The notes: generated by a model from the letters alone, not told the origin. A stretch of 64,000 nucleotides of DNA from Mermis nigrescens (GCA_036768485.1 JAVLUZ010000340.1:3035886-3099885), one strand, 5' to 3'; positions 13,048-28,343 are shown, counted from the stretch's first letter. A program made the numbers and translations.

Positions 13048-13217
13048 ACCACAAATGGGCGTGATTGGGGGGGGGGGTAGCACCAGCCCCTAGAATCCGT
13101 GTTAACCCATCAAAAATCGATAGACCTCTAGAATCGAATTTTCAGCAGGTTTTTCGGGATTTTTGACAGTTTTACACCACCCGGGACCGCTCCCAGAATT
13201 CGGTCGGTGCCTATGTA
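13048..13217. mobile_element. degenerate MITE-like remnant just after the gene A PAN exon
   Basis: CACAAATGGGCG near the left and GGTGCCTATGTATG near the right resemble the hAT-like MITE ends, with a run of 12-13 G close to the left end. The flanks AGCGTGAC / AGCACGAT match at only 5 of 8. Probably an old copy. Confidence 0.4.
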
Positions 13218-14065
13218 TGAGCACGATTGATCAAGGGGAGAGAAGTCAACCGGTCTAGGGGATCGTGTAGGAAGTATTTATTTTGTACCAAAAATACATC
13301 AAAAACCAGTATAAACGCTAAATGACGTATAAAAACTACGTGATTCTACACTGTCTAATCAATTTGAAGTGGTTTTTGAGAAAATTTTCGATTTGGAACA
13401 ATTTTCGGCCTTTAGTTTGCCTCACTTTTATTAAAAATTTGTCGTCTTTCCAGTCAAAGGTTTAGACATTCCAGGCCCCTTCACGTGCGCGTCTAGCTTC
13501 TAACAATGAGATGTGATTATTCCTTCAGTAACTCCATGTATGATTTCCATTCCTGTATTTATTACGTTCTCATATAATAAAACACAATTTTTGACATTGC
13601 CCGTTGACTTCTATCCATTGGCATGGCGTGACATTTTTAAAGCGAATTCTTAGACTGCTATTTTTTAAAATCTGGAAATTTTATTGTTCCCAATGTAGCT
13701 GGATGAAAAAGTCTTAAAATTATATTTTTCTCATTGGCAGATTCGTTTCAGCGAAATTTTTTCCGCCTTAGAAATTTCGGCTATCACATGTGACAAAAAC
13801 ATTGGAAGATATTGTCATTCGGAAATTAGCGACAAGACAAGACTGAACTATTCACTTTTCCTCATCCTACTCAATTTTTCGAATATTAATTGACTTAGGA
13901 CCGTACGCGTTCTTGAGAGAGAGAGATTGAGGATTTTGACTCTCCAAAATGGCTGCTGAGTGCTGACTCTCACAAAATGCCTGCTAAACCTGCACGACCC
14001 AGATGAGTCAATTTTTAAAAAAATTACACAAAGTATGTTGTTTTGAGCGTTTTAGCGATATTTCG

Positions 14066-15332
<1,267 letters not shown>

Positions 15333-16054
15333 TCAAAATGTCAAGTTTATGGCGTTTCATGCCTTATACTCAATTTTGGACTATATTTTCTTCAATTTAC
15401 ACAATTTTTCGAATTTATTGGTCTTCAGTCCGAAATAAACATTTTAGATCTTTACGCGAAAACCCTCAGTAGTATAGTGTGTCTCCTTAGATCGTTATTT
15501 TATAGCGTTGTAATGTTAAGACATAGGCGGAGATGTGCCCTGGCCTTCCTGGACATGCCCGGGGTAGGGTGGTGGCAAGAACTCGCCGGACCTGCCTAGA
15601 CCTGCCCAGACCCACCAGTAGGCCTAAGGGGAGGAGGTCCTGAAAAAAGTTCCTAATATTTTACAGTAACAGCTCTTTCCAAAGCATCTTGTTCCGAAAT
15701 AAAGGCAATATGAGTTGCCCGGTCCCAAGGTATGGGTAAGCGAGTATTGTTGTATTTTGTGGGGGGACCAGTGTAAAGTGTAAAGTATAAAGCATGTGGA
15801 AGGGAAGCCGGGCAGTTCCTGGAGGTAGGGCTCCCTGATTTTATCTATTTTGTCCATCGCAAAGAAATTTTACTTCTTTTAAGAATCAAAGTTAAACTAG
15901 TGTAAAGTGTGAAGTAGTGTAAAGCGAGCATAAGAAGAAAGTTTTCTTCCAAATGTTTAACCAATTCAGCTGTATTGAGCTCAAATTTTAGAATGTCCAT
16001 GAATTCTCATAATATGAACGCATCAGCATTACAGTGATAAAATTATACTATATA

Positions 16055-16189
<135 letters not shown>

Positions 16190-17204
16190 TCAATGATCTA
16201 ATTAAGGTAAAATTTGCAGAATTTAGCAGAATTGCAGAATTGCAGAATTGTTTATAGGTTTTTTATGACTGCAAATGCAAAGAACTAATTTTAAGCAAAA
16301 TATTGTAAATTAAGTAAAAAAGAAAACAGACGTGCACATTGAACAAGAAATGTGAGTTGGGACAGTTTCTCAGTGTACGTATAATCCTAAAAAAGAGAAC
16401 ATAGGTCTCTGCCTTTGTAATATGATCGCTAAGAAATTCGAATTAAGAAAATACGGTATAATAAGCACAATGTTGGAATAAAACTGAAATCTCATTTCAG
16501 CAATATTCGATACATGTCTTGTGAATTAAGTAAACGATGCATATTTTAAAGATTTTGAGAGCAGTGAGCCTCTCTGAACATACGAATAAGAACCACTAAG
16601 CCTGTTCAATTTACACGACCTATGGGAGCGATATTATTGCATATAAAGGCGGCTAGCTAACTTATAGCTCGAACAATAAAGCTGAATCAACGTACATAGC
16701 TAGAAACAAATTAGATTTCTGTATATCTGCAAGAATAAGCATAAAAAAGCTGACATAACCCAAATGTACTAAATTTCGTACTTATTTCCTTCTAAAATTC
16801 AAGGAATTTCACTTTGACTTTGGAAATCATCTGATTAGAAGATTAAACTTCAGGTAGCCTTTAGAAATTATGAGATTCTTTACATATTCTGATGTAAGCA
16901 TATGATTTTGTTGATTAAAATTGAAGAAAATCAAGTGCTCGTGATTTTTGTCACTGGTATAATTGGACATTGCTTTTAGAAATAGGGTAAAACTTATTGT
17001 GTTTTAGCCTTAAACTATGTCACAGTGCTCTGGATGTGTTGTAGGCAATAGATGAATAAGTGCATGCACGTATTTTATTTTCAAAATAATTTTGAGACTA
17101 TGGCCAAGTTAATTATTCTTTGTTTAAGGCTCGTGAGAGACATATTTTCTCAACATGCTATCAATATTTTTGATCAAACTAAACAAAATTCGTATTCTTT
17201 TGAA

Positions 17205-17460
17205 ATTTGTTTGTAAAGTTCGGAAAATTATTTGTAGAGTTTGGAAAATATTTTGTGAGGCTTGAAAATTTTTTGTAAAGTTTGGGAAATTTTTCGCAGA
17301 GTTTTGAATTAATTTTGCCTGCTTAAGCATAGGATCTTTGTAGAGTTTGGAATATTTTTTGTAGAGTTAAAAAATTTTTTTGTTGATTTTGGGAAAATTT
17401 TTGTTGGATTAGGAAAATTTCTTCCATACTTTGGAAAATTTTTGTTAAGTTTAGAATTTC
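17205..17460 (-). repeat. degenerate tandem array of about 20-base units
   Basis: Repeats of a GTTTGGAAAATTTTTTGTAG type unit, about eleven degenerate copies with one unrelated interruption near 17305-17335. Its complement resembles the array at 37915-38145. Confidence 0.6.
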
Positions 17461-19172
17461 CCGAAGTTATTCGGAAAAATCATGAATATTTTCTCTATTT
17501 GTACAGCTCAGAATTGTTGTGAATACTTGCCCCACAAGGATTGTAGTAATTAGATTTTAGAATTCCGTATGAGGCATAGAAAGGCACATCTGTCTTTTGA
17601 AGATAAATGGCATGAATAATAAGTTTTAATAATACATTTATGTAAAATGTTCTACTTAAAATACTAAGTTCTTGCCTTTTCAGTCACCAGTTTTTTCGCA
17701 TCCTAATCATTCACAACTGAAAATTTAAAAAATAAATTTACTCAATTTTTATTTTTACATCCTGATAGTCTTTTCAAGCCATCAAAAGCATTCGCAAACA
17801 AAGCAGATATGTCAAAGAGTACTGGGGAATTTGTTTTTAAGCTGGTATTTAGACTATATAACATGATGCATGTGTACTTCTATGATGATCACTTAATTTA
17901 GGCTAAATATGGGCCTTATGTTGTAATATTTACGTAGCAAAGCAAGTAATAGTAACTCTGATTGATATATACACCATTGTGCACTTCCTTGATTGTGCGT
18001 ATGTGCCATTTTTATGATTTGAGACTGCAAAACTCCTTATCAATTTAATTGTAATTAGTAAAACATAGGTTTACGCGATATCACACAATCTTAAGATTAT
18101 TAGAGTAAGCTAAGTGCATGACCGATATTTATATACCTACTATATGAGCCAGTAAGTAACTGGCACAATTCAAGAATTTCAGCGTGATTAAAGCAGTAAT
18201 TTTTATAAGACCTGGACGTATAAGCTATAAATTTACCACGGACACTCATTTCATAGAGACTGCATATTCAACATGCAGTCAACAAATCCGCTAAATTTCA
18301 CTTAAGTCTAAGCTTGGGTGATGAGATACAAGCGTGTAGCATGTCTGGCATGCACTGACTAAATTCTGCAAATTTTACCTTAAATCGATCATTTATTTAA
18401 GATTTATAGGATATATAACTAGTGTAACTTTATAACTGCATTGCTGATGCATTCATATTATGTGAATTCATTGATATTCTAAAATTTGAGCTCAATACAG
18501 CTTAATTGTTTCTTAAGCTCGCTTTACACTACTTTACACTTTACACTAGTTTAACATTGACTCTTGAAAGTAGAAAAATTTCCTTGCGATAGGCAAAATA
18601 GATAAAATCAGGGACTCCTCCCTCCAGGGACTGATCTGGCTGCTCATTCCACTTGCTTTACACTTTGCAGTTTACACTGGTCCCCTCTCAAAGTACAACA
18701 ATACTCGCTTACCTATACCCTGGGACTGGGCAACTTATTGGCAACAACAACTTATATGGTAACGACTGGAACAAGTTGTTTTCAAACCAGCTCTTACTGT
18801 AAAGAATGAGGAATCTTTGTTCAGCACCCCCTGTTTTTAGGCCTACTAGCAAGTCTGGGCAGGTGTAGGCAGGTCCGGGCAGGTCTTGCCACCAACCAAC
18901 CCCCAGGCGTGTCCAGGCAGGTCAGGGCATAAGTCCGCCTATCTTATAAGTTTACAACGCAATAAGATAACGATCTAGGGAGACACCTATACTACTACTC
19001 TCAGAATTCCTACGCAAGCTGGGGATATAGGTGCATAGGAGAACAAAAGTAAGTTCCGTGGAGGCTGCCAACTTTTGACGCTTACGAGAAATTCGAAGCT
19101 TTCTTAATTACTCGAGTTTTAGACAATTTTTATTAGAATAAAACCAACTTTTCACGATAGACACATCTTCAG

Positions 19173-19458
19173 AACCGCGTATAACGACTCGATTCGTTGA
19201 CAAGTTTTCGCCTCCGATGCGCTGTGGGGTAGCCATGAGTGAGACCGAAAGAGACAGAAATTTCGTGAGTCGTCAGAAACGGATCGTAGCCGGATTCGAA
19301 ACTCGTTTCTACTCTCAGCCTTGGTATGGATGGGTCCTTCGCGATAATCATCAGACATGCGGCCTTAGCCTAATTGCGAGAAACCCGAACGACAAAGCCA
19401 CCATATGGGCGATAAGTGCAGCTCACTGTTTCGTCGATGTCAAAAACGGCCGGAAAAC
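19173..19458 (+). CDS. gene A exon 2: S1 protease activation site and catalytic histidine
   Basis: The exon follows ACATCTTCAG (AG 19171-19172) and ends at a GTTAGC donor (GT 19459-19460). It begins with two bases that complete the one base left by the PAN exon, and leaves two bases that are completed by exon 3. It contains a pre-domain Cys (RCGVAMS), a trypsin-type activation site RQKR|IVAGF, TCGLSLI (the Cys of the His loop) and AISAAHCF with the catalytic His. Cleavage after Arg would free the IVAG N-terminus and activate the zymogen. The linker before it (ITTRFVD) is also conserved in gene B. Intron 1 (13010-19172) holds a fold-back element, a TA microsatellite and a 3.5-kb element with long TIRs. 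Confidence 0.88.
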
Positions 19459-21046
19459 GTTAGCTTAAAATCATGCACGGGAAGTGGTGTAAACGTACGT
19501 GGGCATCAACCAAATTCTGGAAGGGTGGTGTCCGATGGGGCAAAATTACCAAAATAGCACCGAATATTAAATTCTGGGGCCTTCAGATGTTGAAGAGTCA
19601 GCCGAATTCTAAGAGGAACCATGTGTGGATATAAACGTTTTGCAAAGCAATCAAAATAGCGCGTGAATTCAACAGGAGGCTGTACACATTTTATAAGTTG
19701 AAAAAGTGCCGAGTAAATCATGGTAGGGTGGAAGTTATCGTTTTTTGACATTTCGCATCAGGCTCTCTATTAGTTTCGAAAAAATTGCAGAGTTTTTGAA
19801 AATTTTAGAAAGTCTTGTAAATTTCTGGTGTTCAGACCGCCTTTACCTTCATACGAGCATGTCAAAAAAATTCACTCAAAAAAGGCATTTTCAGCTAATC
19901 AGCGTGTAGTCGGCATTTTCCGGCGTCTTCTGTCCCTTAAGACCATCTCTAACTCAGTCTTTCTCGAAAACTTTGACTCGAATTAAGTAATTGGTCACAC
20001 GCTAACTCAAATGTGCCCCAAAGGAGCTACACGGCCCTAATATTACATCAGAACTTGGTCTAATATGAACATAAAATTTAAAGCTTTTTTACTAGATATA
20101 CAAAAATTTCATTGCGTAAAACGTGCGACGAGTATCAGTCGGCTGTCTTCTTTTCGTATGTTGCGACGGCTTCTTCACACACGATTTTTGATTGTTTTTA
20201 AAAACACAGTTGCCGCACTTGATCGTATTTATCAATATGTTCAGTACGTTTTTGGCAAAATCTCTAACAAGAAAAATTGTGGGACATTGTTGATACTACA
20301 GCTGTGATATATGATTTCTTACTAAGCGCTGAAACTCGCAAGATTTACGCTTTTAAACTAGAAGCATGCAAACGAACTGCACTAGCGATTGAAATTTTAC
20401 TTATTTTATATGAGTACATGTTTACCAACTAATGCAACAGATTTCGAAATTATAATTGAATATTTGCTAAAAATATGACGTGTGGCATTGGTGTAGTCTA
20501 TTTGGGCTGCATTATAAGAAAGAAATACAAAGCATGCTTAGCCTCCTGGGATTTGACCGGATATGAGCAAAAAATATTAAAAGTTTGAGTATGCTTACAT
20601 TTAAAATAATTTTTCGGTGTTTCTTGTCAATCTGCATCTATTTTCATCAGAGATCGCTAAAAACAAAAATTTTTAGAAAAGTTCTGTGTCGAATCTGCGA
20701 AATTTTTTCCGGAATTTTCAACTCCTGCACCCATATGTGAGGTAATAGGATTTTCAAATTATCATGATTTTCACATTCTAATAGATTTGTCAATTCACGC
20801 CAAATATGTGCCTCTTTGGTCTCAATGTAAGTGTTTTTCGTATAAAAAATTTTCCTCTCCCCGCGTAATGGTCCAAAGTTTCAAATTTGCTTTGAAGTAA
20901 TTTAAATTTTTTTTCATGTGAAATTGCACTAATTCTGTGTAACACTTGACTTGTAGGAAATTTACAATTTTATTTGTTACGCATAAGTAGAGGGAAAAAA
21001 TGTCCGAGTGTCAGCAAACCTGAGAAGCAATTTACACAGTCTTGAG

Positions 21047-21190
21047 CATAGGTAAGCGGCACCGAAATTCCGCGAAACTGCAAGATTTTTCTGGCATCGA
21101 AAAATTGCAAAAAAATTCTCAAAAAATTGTTTTCTGGGGGTATTTTGGATTTTTTCTCACGGGAGTATATTGATTTCTGGGATGTGCGAC
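21047..21190 (+). mobile_element. partial hAT-like MITE
   Basis: Starts CATAGGTAAGCGGCACC and keeps GCAAGATTTTT, the ATCGAAAAATTGC segment and TTCTGGGGGTATTTTGG of the family; the remaining interior and the 3' end are lost. No target duplication was found. Confidence 0.55.
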
Positions 21191-21281
21191 TTTCTTTCGT
21201 TTTTTCGACATTATTTTTTGTCAAATGTTGTTTTCATGTAATTTTTTATTGAATTTTCTACGGTAGAAATTGGGTGATAAA

Positions 21282-21583
<302 letters not shown>

Positions 21584-23436
21584 ACCTTCAACCCCCACGT
21601 ACTCCAGGGTATGGTCCTTAGCATCTTATAATGAGAGTCTCGCGAAAAAACAGCAAAAAAATGCAAAATTAGATTCTGGGGGCTGATAGATTCAGAGGAA
21701 GCAGATTTTATTTGATTCTTCTAAAAAATCTAGAATCTATTTTAATTTTTAAAAAGGGAAAAACACGCAAAAACAATTGACAGTGTATCAATTTTTTTGT
21801 ACTTGCGGGTATAAGCTGTGTCCACTAGGATTAAAAATCTCAATATTTTCTAGCGTATAACTTTTGAATAGTTTTCATTTGTTTCGTTTTACATTTATGA
21901 ATTCAGTGACATTAAAAGATTGAATACATTGAAAAACGATATTTCTTGCTTTAGTCGATTTTCATTTCTCTTAATGCTCTGCTTTGTATATCTGAAAAGA
22001 CAAAGCTAGATATCTGTAGCAGGAGGAATAAAAATTTCTATAGGCCAAAAAGAGTCTAAAGATTAACAGCATTCGTGAATTGATTCTCGTTTCTCAGCTC
22101 TATTTATCAGCGACGCAAAATCGCGAAAAAACGAAGGATTTATAAATTCGGATAAGTTTCTTCAAGGTTTTTGCTTTTTTATGGGTTTAAGGCCCTAAGT
22201 GTATGTCCGACATCATTCGCTAATTGTAGCAATTAAGACACGCTTTCTGTTAAATTCGACCTTGCCCTGTGGTTAACTTTTAAACAATAAAAATTAAACA
22301 CACCTCAAAATAACAAGCAAGTGTTGAGACATTTTTTACGCTGAACATTACGGTACCACTTGTTACAGTGGGCTAAAGTTGTAAATTTTGTCACTTTGGA
22401 ACATTTCGGACTACCTCTACTAAAATCCGACTTTCTTAGCTTGTACAAAAAATTAGCAACCGAGATAAGCGCTAATCGATAAAATAGGTCCTGCTGCATA
22501 TTACATGTATGACTGCGTTTCAACTATTTCATTTTACACTGTACACCATAGTTTAAAATAGGGTATTTATCATTAGGAAATTTTAAAAAATTTTGTATTA
22601 AATTTTACCTCCTGAGCCTGATTTTAGAAGCCAGAAAATTATATTTTAGTTAGCTCCTTCTATGGTCTGACTTATGTGAAATTTTTAACGAATTAAATAT
22701 ACCGGAAACTGACCAAAAAACTGTTCTATAAAGTCTGCAATTGATCGGCGAGAATAAAGTCTACCAGATTAATCTGAAATTTATTTACTTTGACGTCAAC
22801 GCGGACTTTTCACCGTTATATATAGCATGTTCTTCTTTTTTGCTAAATGACAAGAAGTTATACTTAGTTGAAGATAGTTGATTCAATTGATTATAAGTTT
22901 TTATACAGTTTACTACTCTGTTTATACTATAGCATTAATTCAATAATACTGATGACGATAACGATAATAATAATTACAAGAGAGTACTTTAGTTAATGCG
23001 GATAAAAGAAGTTCCGGTAATGAGTGCAATAAATTGGCAATCATTATTATTGCTATGTAAGTACCCTTAACAAAACTCGCTCCTGATTCCACTAATTTTT
23101 TATAATAGTTTCAATCACACATGAGCAAGGAGGTTTAGGGGTATTTACCCCTGCCCGCTCTCAGCCACCACCTTTATCCCCCTTACCCCGACATAATCAC
23201 CGCCCCCTCACCCACCCCTTTATCCCCCGAATTCTAAAGATAGCTTTCGCTTCCTCTTCAGAATGCTCGCCAGATCAGATTTTTTCGGGTTTTTACCTCC
23301 TCCTAGAATTTTTTGGCGGAAAATTTATGATTGGCAGCTGGTGAAGAAGGAACTGGTAGAATTATATTAACACTACTAGCTTACACTTCGTCATAGGTTT
23401 TTTTAAAAATGTTATGTGCATGACATCAATTCTGGG

Positions 23437-23867
23437 CACACCTGAGCATGGGGTGTGGGTTATGCACAGTGGGACCTGAGCATAGGGTGTGGGTTATGCC
23501 CTTACTTGGGCGGAAAAATTAGCTGTTTTAACCCAAAAATTCGCTAAAAATCGCTCAAAAATCCCAAATTTTGCGCACTATTTTGGGTCAATGGGGGGCG
23601 GCCGCCCCCTCCCCCGCCTCCCTCTAAATCCGCCCCTGGTTATGCATCCCCCCGAGAAGACAAAATGCTCCACCGAAAATCAACATAACCCCCAGAATTA
23701 AATTTTTCAAATTATTTAGTTTTTTTAGCAATTTTTTATGCCAATGGATAGTGCTCGATAAGAAACGTTCGAAAAATGGTGTTTTTCGCCTTACCAGCAT
23801 CTTTAAGGCCATTTTTGACCTTTTAAAAATCTTACAACCCCCAGAATTTTCTTGCTGCCCACGTATG
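23437..23867 (-). mobile_element. hAT-like MITE copy 6, interrupted by another insertion
   Basis: Minus-strand copy. The left end CACACCTGAGCATGGGG and right end TGCCCACGTATG are flanked by ATTCTGGG (23429-23436) and GTTCTGGG (23868-23875), 7 of 8. A 172-bp element (23467-23638) splits it near the left end. Confidence 0.75.
23467..23638. mobile_element. small hAT-type insertion inside MITE copy 6
   Basis: Begins CAGTGGGACC and ends CCGCCCCTG, typical hAT-like CAG...CTG termini, with a perfect 8-bp duplication GTTATGCA at 23459-23466 and 23639-23646. It contains a GGGGGGCGGCCGCCCCCT palindrome. Near its left end it repeats a piece of the host MITE (ACCTGAGCATAGGG), perhaps from gene conversion or an earlier rearrangement. 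Confidence 0.7.
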
Positions 23868-24211
23868 GTTCTGGGCTTCCTTATTTTTCAGTAACACATA
23901 ACGTGAGCTGAACAAACAGCTGGTAATCTGAAAGTACCCATTATAAAGCAAAAAAGCTTCTGGCAATGTTCCTTTTACGCCAACCATACTTGGGCGGTCA
24001 AAAAAGTCTGGCAGAGGTAAAAGCTCGGAAAAAATCCCATCTGGTGAGCATTTTAAATGGGTCAACGCTATTTTAAGCGTTCTGAGGGATGGGGGTGAAG
24101 GAAGTGGCTGAGGCGGTTTAATATCCTTACCCCCCTACGCGTCATACGTTGGTGATACACTACATAAGTTATCGGAATCAGGACCAATTTTTGTTAAACC
24201 TACGTATGTAC

Positions 24212-24981
24212 AGGGTGAGCCATGTCTAGTCCATATTTTGTTTTTGTATAGCTGAAGCAATTTTGAATCAAAAATGGTAAAACCTTGCCAAAACGTGAAG
24301 AAAGCATAAGTTTTATGCTACAAAGTTTTTCGCAGCAAAATTTCACGGTTAATAAGTTGTGCTCTTGTATACGTAACAAATCGTTTTTTAAACTTCAAAT
24401 AACGTTCGTTATACTCAAGCGAAACTTTTCGGCGTATTTTGACAGTAACTTCATTTAAAATGTGATCAAAAGGTTTTTTAGTTGATGGATGTTTAAGGGT
24501 CGCATTTTGAACACTTTGGACTTAACAAGCCCCTAAAGAAAAAAATCGCACTGCATCAGGTAGTAAGAATAGAGAAGATACGAGTGAAAAGCGATGCATG
24601 AATCATTGCTGTCAGCCACCTTTTTTCTCCGACTTATCGACCTGCAATTTTTTCTTTCGAAGATTTATTGAATGCGAAGTGTAAACTAATAGCCCCTTGA
24701 AAATCCAGGCACTGAATCTTTTCATTATTCACGCTTTTAATAAACACTTAGTAAAATGCGCTGAAAATTTTGGCCTAAATATTGCAAACTTTATTTGAAG
24801 TTTTAAAAAACGATGTAACAAGTGCAACTACTCGTGAACCGTGAAATTCTAGCTTGTAAAACTTTTGTCAGAGTATAAGTTTTATGTTTCCTTCATATTT
24901 TTGCGAGTTTCATGTTCTTTGACTACAACTTGATTTAGCTATAGAAAATCAAACTACGGAATAATTACGTGGTCTATCCTG
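24212..24981. mobile_element. mariner-like MITE with about 190-bp TIRs
   Basis: The termini CAGGGTGAGCCATG and the reverse complement of TGGTCTATCCTG are flanked by TA on both sides (24210-24211 and 24982-24983). The arms remain complementary for roughly 190 bases (24212-24400 and 24780-24981), for example GTTTTTTAAACTTCAAATAA against its inverted partner. TA duplication and CAGGGTG ends are typical of Tc1/mariner derivatives. No transposase frame lies inside. Confidence 0.65.
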
Positions 24982-24983
24982 TA

Positions 24984-26412
24984 CAATAAAAATGATTGCC
25001 AATTTAATGCACACATTAATTGAGCTTATTTTATCAGCTTTCAGTGAAGTGAGTATCATTATATGTTGGCAGCTAAAAAATTCTGGAGGGAGGGTTCAGC
25101 AGGATAGGTATAATTGCCGAAAATGTTACTAAAATTAGAGTGCAGTAAACTATTTTTATATAAAGCTTTTACCAATTGAATCAGCCATCATCAACTTTGT
25201 ATAAGTGCTTGTCATTTCGCAAGAAAAATGCTTGCATTTACACAAAGGTGTCAAGTCCGCGTTGGCATGAAGGCACATAAATTTCGGATTTATTAGGTCG
25301 ACTTTATTCTCGTTGAACACTTGCCTACTTTTTGGAACATTTTTCTCTAAATATGTGGAGCAGATATCCCACATATTTGCAAAATCATGCTCAATTTTCG
25401 TGTTAAATTACTATATACGGACTCACGTATTGAAAAGTTTGGTCACTTTCCGGGACATTTATTTCAGTGGAAATTTCTCATAAGTAACACCGTAGAAGGA
25501 GCTAACTAAAAAATAAAAAATACGACTTCAAAAATCTGGCCCCGGGAGGCAAAAATTGATGCGAAATTTTTGAAACTTTTCGCGAGAAATACGCTCCTCT
25601 GAACTATGGTTCACAGTGTGAAATAAAACGTTCGAAACGTAGTCATACTTGTTAGATGCAGCAAAGCATTTTCTAAGGATTGCCGCTCTAATTTTCTTTG
25701 CTAAGTTTACGTACAAGCTGAGAAAACCGGATTTTAGTAAAGGAAGTCCAAAACGTCAAAAAGTGTTAAAATTTGGAACTTTAGCCTACTGAAACAAAGC
25801 GGTTTTTGAATTTTAAGCAAAATAAATTATAGCATAATGTTTAACGCAAAACCTACCCAATATATTTCTGGGTTTGATTAATTTTGTACCTATCACATAG
25901 TAGGTCGAACCTGTCAGAAAGTACGTGTTTAATATTTAGTCACCTACCGATGCACCATTCTTATACAGCATGAGAACACACGGAGAGGGTCAGCCAAAAA
26001 AATTATGAAAAGTCTTCTTTATAGCCTAAAAAACCGTAGGTACAAGTCAAAATAAATATTTTTTATGTTTCGGATAATGCTCGTTTCGCTGTACAATACA
26101 GCATAAAGCCGTAAAACACATCAAAGAAATAGGTGAAAACTTGGAGCAAATCGAACGAAATATTGTCGAAAGATGAACAGATGGTACGAAGCGAAGAAAC
26201 TATCGCAGGTTTGAGTCAAAAATTATGTGAAAAGGCTTTAAACAGCACGGTGTCTACGATTTTTTTATAGAAAAATCAGCAAATCGTCATTTGAAGTCAA
26301 ACATTTGCAGCATGGAAATTTCAGGGGATTAGGCCCAAATAAAATCTAAAAAGGGCCTTTTTTGGGCAAAAAATAGATACACGTCAAAACGCTGTTTTTT
26401 GACGTTCCGGAC
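24984..26412. other. intron sequence without recognisable content
   Basis: Part of intron 2 of gene A. AT-rich, with no gene, TIR or tandem array identified. Confidence 0.4.
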
Positions 26413-26420
26413 AGTGCTCT

Positions 26421-26621
26421 CAAGGTGGGCACTGGGCAGCACCAAGATTATGGAGTGGAAGAGGTGCAAGATTTTTCAAAGATAAAAATATATATTTTCG
26501 AAAATTGCCAAAAAACAAAAAAAATTAAAAATTGAATTCTGGGGGTATTTAGGTAGTATTCGGTCTTCTGAGAGCGCACACCCCCTCCTAACCCAACCCC
26601 TCCCCCCACGCCGACGTGTGT
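26421..26621 (+). mobile_element. hAT-like MITE copy in intron 2 of gene A
   Basis: The left end CAAGGTGGGC leads into GGGCAGCACCAAGATT, and the right end is CCCACGCCGACGTGTG. Flanks AGTGCTCT (26413-26420) and GGTGCTCT (26622-26629) match at 7 of 8. It sits 237 bases upstream of exon 3. Confidence 0.7.
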
Positions 26622-26857
26622 GGTGCTCTCTCTTTCTAGAAAATAAAAACTCAAGAAATTTTCGAAGAAATCGAGTTAATTCAATAAAACATAGCGAAAA
26701 AATGTGTATCTTTTTTGTGGGAGGACCTAAACCATCAAATTCCCTCAGAAATAAATGTGTCCTGCACTAAAAAATAAAAATTTTCGAAATCCTGGCACCG
26801 ACCGCATTTCGTGTCTTAAAAGAACTTTCTTATAATAAACGGGGAATAACTTTTCAG

Positions 26858-27138
26858 ACTGCCTCAGTTGAAGCATTTTAAATTCCTCTTCGGCGTTCAA
26901 GATGCAAGAATTGCTACTCCGCATATCACTTTAAGAATGGCTAAGAAAATAACAGTGCGATCGAAATACGGTGATGACGAAAAATCTATCGATGACGACG
27001 TAGCTTTGATCGAGTTACATGAAGAAATCATATTCAGTGCGTACGTGCTACCAATCTGCCTTCCATACCCCATGCCTGACTTTGACTATTGGTTAAATTC
27101 GGCCACGTGCTACCTCTGCGGATTTGGCTCGACTGTAG
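26858..27138 (+). CDS. gene A exon 3: S1 protease catalytic aspartate and ICLP segment
   Basis: The exon is 281 bases, the same length as its gene B counterpart. Acceptor AACTTTTCAG (AG 26856-26857); donor GTAGGT (GT 27139-27140). It enters with one base and leaves with one base. It encodes GVQDARIATPHI, then SIDDDVALIEL with the catalytic Asp, then YVLPICLPYP, the usual S1 segment with the Cys that bonds the pre-domain, and ATCYLCGFGST, which corresponds to the C-x-x-GWG turn but with an extra Cys and Phe for Trp. Intron 2 (19459-26857) contains an ATT microsatellite, two MITEs and a mariner-like MITE. Identity with gene B makes this a confident exon. Confidence 0.88.
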
Positions 27139-28184
27139 GTAGGTTGTGAGCACACATAAGCCTTGCGGGGGAGAGGGGTGTAGCGTTGGCGCCATACTTA
27201 AAAAGCGCCCTAGTTATCGTTATCGTTAACGACAATTTCCAAAATAACGATGACGGCATGTTAATAATAACAAAGACTTGAATAACGTTGTTGACGACAT
27301 AAAATCGTTATTTTTCATTTTGTGAATTTCTCACGAAAAATGTGAAATCTGATGGAAAATGCTGTTAGCATAAGCGCTGCATAATTACGCAGCTGTGCAC
27401 GCCTAAGCTGAGTTAAATAATCGATCATAAAGCAATCTGAGCACATGCATTGCATTACATCACATGTCCTACTCTTATTTTCGAAAAAAGTAGATTGACA
27501 CTTCGTAAGGTAGTTTCAAGTACGAGCAGCTTTATGAAATGAAATACGAATAATCGAAATTATCTGAAATAGAGACAAGTGATTTCCTCTCAAATGCAAT
27601 GGAAATGAGTTTAGGTTTCAAGTTACTGTCTAGTGTCGCGTTCGTTAAGGTTTACAGAATAAATTTGAATAATTTAAAAGACTACAGCAGCCAGTCTTAC
27701 ATTGCTGGCCCCAAAGTACGAGAAAAACAGCTATACTTCGGTTCATTTAATCGATATCTTATGCACTAAATTTTAAGCTACAAAAGTGGCTTCTGATCTG
27801 ATACAGTTTCATCTTTACCGGTGGTACGGGCAGATATACGGGGCGGCAAGGGGATGGCGCCCTCCATTTGCTAAAGATGGTCGGCGAGATAATGTATATA
27901 TGATTTATGATATTTTTTGCCATCGTTGATAGTAATTTCTGAAGTTTTTCCGACGCTCCGCGCCCGGATAATGTCTATTTATGGCATTTACTTTCCTAGC
28001 TGCCTGAAGGTAATATTTTTAAGTTTTTGTTAGATTTTTGCAGCAATAAACATATTAATTACAGCTAGTATGATTTCTAAGACATCAACACAGTTATTTC
28101 GGTTTAATTTCTTCACTTTTAAGTATAAAGTTTAGATATTTACGACGCGTTTCGTCTTCACCGATGGGGTTATCTCATTCCAAG

Positions 28185-28343
28185 TCAAGCTTATGACCCT
28201 TTTGCCTACATTTCATAAATTTTTGGCGCTTCGCATCGAGTCTCGGTTGAAATCAAAGAACTTTAATGAAACCGATTTCCACAAAAAAATTATGGAACAT
28301 TTTGAATTTTTTAGAAAATGTTGCACCAAGAAGATTTCAAAGG
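28185..28343 (+). CDS. gene A possible optional exon (uncertain)
   Basis: An open stretch with an acceptor-like CATTCCAAG (AG 28183-28184) and a GTATAG donor (GT 28344-28345). It would fit the phase left by exon 3 and the phase needed at 32538, and its 159 bases would add 53 codons without shifting the frame. The residues (for example KFLALRIESRLKSKN and FFRKCCTKK) loosely resemble an S1 strand followed by cysteines. Against it: the S1 domain is already about 274 residues without it (usual 220-240), and I see no counterpart downstream of gene B exon 3 before the window ends. It may be a chance open frame. Confidence 0.2.
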
